DNA of 64,000 nucleotides from Mariannaea sp. PMI_226 (lineage: Eukaryota > Ascomycota > Sordariomycetes > Hypocreales > Nectriaceae): the NCBI GenBank assembly GCA_024336345.1, contig JANFOG010000008.1:1612001-1676000 (forward strand). Direction: 5' to 3'. Positions 59,527 through 64,000 of the stretch are shown piece after piece. How positions within the stretch are numbered: the first letter of the stretch is position 1; the number at the start of each line of letters is the position of its first letter. The translations under genes and the position numbers were made by a program. Below the pieces are notes generated by a model, which was not told the DNA's origin, ran no database searches, and worked only from the letters and a program-made list of their open reading frames with translations.

Positions 59527-60167
59527 ACCGGTGGTTGGAGACTCTTGGGAATCTGGGGATTCTCAAGCAGCGGCAAGACAGAAGAAGAGAGAACTATGAC
59601 ACATAGTATGCAGACCTGGCGCGCCCTGCAACACATGTACTAGCAAGGAGATAGGCAGTTATGGCTTCGGCGAAGTCGTTGATGAGAAGCAGACAAGGAA
59701 AGGTTTCGCGAAACCTGGAACCCGCAAAACCCGAAGCCGGCTACTTCGCGGTTGACGATAAATGATTGACACATCAGAATACTACTTTGTGTGGTTTAAT
59801 GTGAATTGGCTAGTCTCTGATTGGGTGCGGAGATCTCAAAGATAAAGTTGGGGGAGGGGCGTTCGTTGAGGAGAACCGGAGTCACAAGGACCTAAGCCGA
59901 AGGGCCGGCGGGCTACATCGTACTACCACTGAAAGAGTCTCGTTTTGTGGTCAATTGGTGGTAGAGATAAGGTAATTGCAGCCCCTCACGCATGGATTCT
60001 TCTGAAGGTTATATCTAGGTGCTCCCAGGCCCAAAAATAAATAATAATTCAGAGTTGTTGCCATCTCCATCATTGGTGGTCCTTTCCCTCCCTCTGAATA
60101 TTGTCTCTCGAAGCTTTCATCTTCGCCCTGTTCCCGGCCCTGGATCTCATCATCGATCATACTGACC
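59527..60167. promoter_or_regulatory. Intergenic and P450 promoter region with a 16-bp palindrome
   Basis: This stretch holds the 3' UTR of the small Cys-rich gene and the promoter of the P450. A perfect 16-bp inverted repeat lies at 59701-59716, about 450 bp before the P450 ATG. No other gene seen. Confidence 0.5.
59701..59716. repeat. Perfect 16-bp palindrome AGGTTTCGCGAAACCT
   Basis: The sequence equals its own reverse complement over 16 bases. A dimeric regulator could bind it, but no known site is recognised. Confidence 0.7.
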
Positions 60168-61991
60168 ATGTTACTGCTGTCATCAGCATCCCTCGCGGGA
60201 GGAGTTATTCTCCTCCTTGCAGTCTACCTTACCGTTCGCCTAAAATCCCCCCTCTCCAAGGTTCCCGGCCCGGTCTTGTCCAACTTCACGTCTCTTATCT
60301 TGAAATGGCATGAAGTCAATGCCAACAGGACAATGTACATTCATCATCTTCACCAAAAATATGGGCCCGTCGTCCGGGTTGCTCCCAATGAAGTTTCATT
60401 CACCTCCCCCGCGGCTCTCAAACAGATTTATGGCTCAGGCGGTAGCGGTTATGATAAAACGGAATTCTACAATCTCTTCCGGGTGTATGGGAGGAGGTAT
60501 GTCAATTTTGCGGGGAAACTTGCCAAGGCAGGGGCTATAACTAATACGCAACATAGGACAATGTTCTCAACATTGAATAAGGCTGATGTAAGCTTCGGAA
60601 GCAAAGACCGGACCCAGGCCCCTTTGTCTAACACCTCTACCAGCACGCAAAACGTAAGAGAATGTTTGGAGACCGATATGCCAACAGCAATGTCATGAAA
60701 AGTATCCCAATTGGTGGCATCCAGGAACGGTCCAAACGATTTGTTCAGAGATGTGCTCAGTCACCCCAAGGTATCACCGATGTCTTTGTAAGATAGACCA
60801 ACCTGAAATTCAACAGGACCTTTGCAGCTAATAAAAATTACTAGATTGGTTCGTCAATAGCATACTACTCTCTATCTTCTAACATACCTTACTGACCATA
60901 ATAGCCCTTCATGCGTACGCATGCGACTGCGTCACTCATCAGCTATTCCATCCTCACGGCACCAATTGCCTACAGAAGAAAGAGGATGAGGAGATGATGC
61001 ATCAAGTAGCTGCGGATGACAGCTTGCAGAGTAAGTAGTTGGCTTGATACTTGATCCAGAACGTACCATGGCTAAGGGGCAACAACAGATCGTCTTGTTC
61101 TCCACTACAACCCATTTCTTCATCGTCTCATATCCAGGGTTCTCTACCTCTTCGCAAAGCCACGAGAAACCCCCCTTGCCGACAATTATGTCTTAGATAC
61201 CGCCAACGTGGAATATGCTGCAGACTTCACAGTCCTTAATCGCCTTAAGGGGAAGGATGGTGAGCTTGACACAATTGGCATGGCTGCAGAATGTCTCGAT
61301 CACATGACTGCGGGCATTGATACAACTGGTGATGTTCTTTGCTTCCTGATGTGGGAGCTTTCGCAGCCACGATCGCACAAGTACCAGCGTAGGCTACAGG
61401 AAGAACTCCGGGCCAATCCTGATGTGCCTTTTGACAAACTTGAGTTTTTGGACGCTGTGCTGAACGAGGGCCTGAGATGCTTCCCTGCCATCCCCATGTC
61501 GTTGCCCCGATATACTCCTCAAGGAGGTTGTATACTTGACGGATATTCATTCCCGGAGAGGACCATTGTCAGCTGCCAGGCATTCTCAATCCACCGTATC
61601 AATGATGACGTCTTTCCGGACCCCGACACTTTCTACCCAGATCGCTGGCTGGAAGCTGAAGGTGACGCAGATCGACGTCGTCTGCAGTGGGCTTTTTCCA
61701 GTGGAGGAAGAGGATGCGTCGGAAAGCAGTGAGTCACCGTCCTTGAACTTTCTAAAAGTTGTAGGACTTCATGTTTAAAGCACAAAACTGACTTGAAATA
61801 GCCTTGCCCTTGCCGAGATGAAGACCCTACTTCGAGACGTTTATTCGCAATTCAAAACAGAGCCGGACGCTTCTATGAAGAGCGAGTCCATGGCCATGTC
61901 GGACCAACTCATTTCCGCGCGGCCTCTTGGGAAGCGATGCTTGCTCAAATTTGTTCCCCTTGAGGATACTGAGCTGGATGAGGCAATGTGA
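60168..61991 (+). CDS. Cytochrome P450 monooxygenase (third intron uncertain)
   Basis: This is a microsomal class II-type P450 with an N-terminal membrane anchor (LLLSSASLAGGVILLLAVYL) and Pro-rich hinge KVPGPVLSN. Exons 60168-60496, 60557-60587, 60644-60770, 60905-61030, 61089-61728 and 61802-61991 give 480 residues. All catalytic motifs are intact: AGIDTT in the I-helix, EGLR (ExxR), FYPDRW, and heme loop FSSGGRGCVGKH, with the last two residues completed across the sixth exon junction. The third intron is a problem: the best donor, GTAAGA at 60788, leaves the following exon (LHAYACDCVTHQLFHP) out of frame, while the in-frame choice uses a poorer GTATCA donor at 60771 and drops six residues. 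So the gene is either fully functional with a weak donor, or carries a small lesion. Substrate is unknown. Confidence 0.8.
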
Positions 61992-64000
61992 GGACATCGA
62001 CGGGACGCATCCAGGGAGAATTTTTGTGCTGCTGGCCGCATCGAGGCCACTCACTTGTGAGCGGGAGAATCCATTTTCCACATTGTAACCTATTAGTTGA
62101 ACGTACAAAATTACCGGACTATTGAGAAACTTGGGAAAATAGACAGGACTGGGCAACGAGAATAGAAATAACTGTGACTCGTGGTAGCTTGTATATACCA
62201 TATAGCGGAGGGCAGAGTATTGAGTTGACTCACTTTCCCGCGAACAACTCCTATAAGCTTGGCTCATTGTGGTATGTACCTATAAGACAGGAAACTATTT
62301 AGTCATGATACTTTGGTATATCATATCTTATTATTGGTAGCAACCTATTTGCTTATCTCTGGCTGCCCGTTTTCTGTAAGTTAACTTTAGCAACTCTAGC
62401 TCACCTCGTTGATTGCCACACGCTTTCGTTGAGTTATTACGCTGAGAGAAAACGGAGACATAGTCGGTCATGGCTCGGGGAACAATCATTCAAAGTCAGC
62501 GTCGGGGAGTAGTTGTTATTACACAGTACCTTGCATAGCACAACGCATACAGTACCAAGTTGACAGGTTCTCCGTCTGCTAAACTCCGAACTACCACTGC
62601 TGGACGCTCAAGCTTGGCGAGTAGGCGAGTCATTAATACACACACTTCTTCCCGTTGAGAAAGGTGCTATGAGCTGGAGTGTGGATCTTGGTTAAATGCA
62701 AATGAGACTAAGCCCACAGATACTAGCCAGTCACTACTCTTCCCCAGAGAGCGTGCTGGAATGGCCAGCCAGTCCAGTGAAGCGAGCCACCTGGCGTGAC
62801 CTGCAAAGATTGCCCCGAAGACTGCCCTCGTGATGTCACAGGCTTCCTCACCCGCCAGGAGAGGCGAGGCTCGTCTAGTTTTTAGAGGACGGTACTTTGG
62901 AGAGGGCAATATGGATATCTGAGCTACAGTAATTTACTCTAAAAAAAATCAATAGAAGTGAGAATAGGTAGGTAGCGTGAGTAGGGCATGGAATCTTTTC
63001 AAACTTGTGCTCTCATCAATGAGCAGACCCTCTTTTTGAGGGGAATGTTTGATTACCAGAGGACTTCGTATTCTCATCGCGGCCTTTTTCAAACAAGGTA
63101 GTTAATATTTGCATGGGAGGCTGGTTACTGTCCCGTGTTCATGAGCCTTTTCGAGACCGGCTACGAAGTAATTACTCCATGTCCGACTCCCCACGGCTGG
63201 TGACTGCTACCTACATGCTTGCCAGACAACGTCAGTAGATACATACATAATTATTACCTGGTGCAGGGTTGCGTTGCATTGCGTTGCAGCGGCCGAAACC
63301 TCTGTTGGCGTACGGAGTAAGCCTCATTTGATTTCAGTGGATGGTAATGGATGGCGATAGATTGTGTCTATTCGCCTGGACGACAGAGGGCCTTGAAAAT
63401 GATTGAAATGATTGTGACGCTGGCCTTTATACGTATTCAGTACGCACGGCAGTGTACGTATGCCATGACAGCGATGTACCTACTATTGTTGCCTTGGCAC
63501 TCTGGATTCTTTTTTTTTTTTTTTTTTTTTTTTCTAACACAGGCATTTTTTGGCCTTTTCCTCTCCCTCTCCCTCTCACTCACAGGCAGTCTCATCTATT
63601 CATAATAACTGTACCTCTACTGTAGTTAACGTTACCTGCTGTATTCTGCACCTACTTGGCCTAAGGCACCTAATCTAATGCCAAAAACTGTACCTCCCTA
63701 ACCTGCCTTGGTACTGTTGGTACCATACTAACTTTCCCGATCCTGAAAGTGTGTCTCTCTTGCCCCATTCTTTCGCTTTGTTTCGCTCCTACCTAAAAAA
63801 AATCCCCGTTCGGCCCTAACGTCGCCCCTCCTCTTGGTCTTGTTCTTCTCCTCTCCTGGCTCGCCTTCTTCTTCTTCTTTTTTTTTTTTTTTTCCCTCTT
63901 CACATCATCGCTCTGCAATTCTGTCAGAGAACCATACACCACCAACGCAATAGCTGCATCGCTCATAACCAATCTCAACCTTTGCTCCCGCGCACCGCGC
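61992..64000. other. 2-kb region without a recognised gene
   Basis: Mixed, partly A/T-rich DNA with a T tract of about 24 bases at 63510-63533, CTCTCC repeats near 63559-63580 and CTT/T tracts near 63866-63893. A GTACGGAGTA motif lies at 63310-63319. The pyrimidine-rich final 500 bases look like the promoter and leader of a plus-strand gene to the right of the window. Confidence 0.5.

Noticed and set aside
61142..61200. Suspected frameshift in a C run of the P450 fifth exon
   Set aside because: On recounting, the run has six C bases and the frame is continuous from 61089 to the heme loop.

Overview
The window is nuclear DNA of a filamentous ascomycete (Pezizomycotina). The evidence is the mix of conserved eukaryotic single-copy genes, many short introns (mostly 48-134 nt, GTAAGT-like donors, CTAAC/CTGAC branch sites just before CAG/TAG acceptors), typical fungal families (2EXR, tandem GFA domains, a small MC...C..C protein, a P450) and long T/A and pyrimidine tracts between genes. 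The GTACTCCGTAC and GGTACC-rich intergenic DNA leans me towards a Sordariomycete, perhaps Hypocreales. That placement is inference and I would not name a genus.

Layout. 1-1997: 3' part of an LCAT-like alpha/beta hydrolase (+). 3.08-3.92 kb: 2EXR-domain protein (-). 3.9-8.2 kb: gene-poor, with G-quadruplex-type sequence. 8.2-12.2 kb: a four-pass membrane protein and a MIF/tautomerase-like protein (+). 15.0-16.3 kb: Rag GTPase Gtr2 (+). 16.6-21.5 kb: APC/C subunit 4 and coatomer delta (-). 22.3-24.9 kb: a very acidic protein of unknown function (+). 25.9-27.0 kb: double GFA-domain protein (-). 31.2-32.8 kb: NIPA-type magnesium transporter (+). 34.1-35.2 kb: ribosomal protein uS3 (-). 36.1-38.5 kb: myotubularin PI3P phosphatase (+), followed by an in-frame continuation to 39.0 kb. 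39.7-41.7 kb: cytosolic PheRS beta (-). 44.0-46.5 kb: PP2A scaffold subunit (+). 47.1-50.0 kb: eEF1A lysine methyltransferase Efm4 and eIF6 (-). 51.5-55.0 kb: a 1150-residue Q/P-rich protein (-). 59.2-62.0 kb: a 79-residue Cys-rich protein and a cytochrome P450 (+). The last 2 kb shows no gene.

Most genes are housekeeping and they do not form a pathway cluster. Several touch growth control and translation (Gtr2/TORC1, PP2A-A, uS3, eIF6, PheRS, Efm4), others membrane traffic (coatomer delta, myotubularin) and the cell cycle (APC4). The 55-64 kb end is gene-poor and looks more accessory.

I rebuilt exon structures by hand from splice signals, reading-frame continuity and family knowledge. Every multi-exon model below has a length divisible by three unless noted. 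Nothing was checked against a database. The most interesting points are the MIF-like protein without its catalytic proline, the in-frame sequence beyond the myotubularin stop, the coatomer delta start codon that forms an exon by itself, the run of stop-free 3n introns in the acidic gene, and the problematic third intron of the P450.
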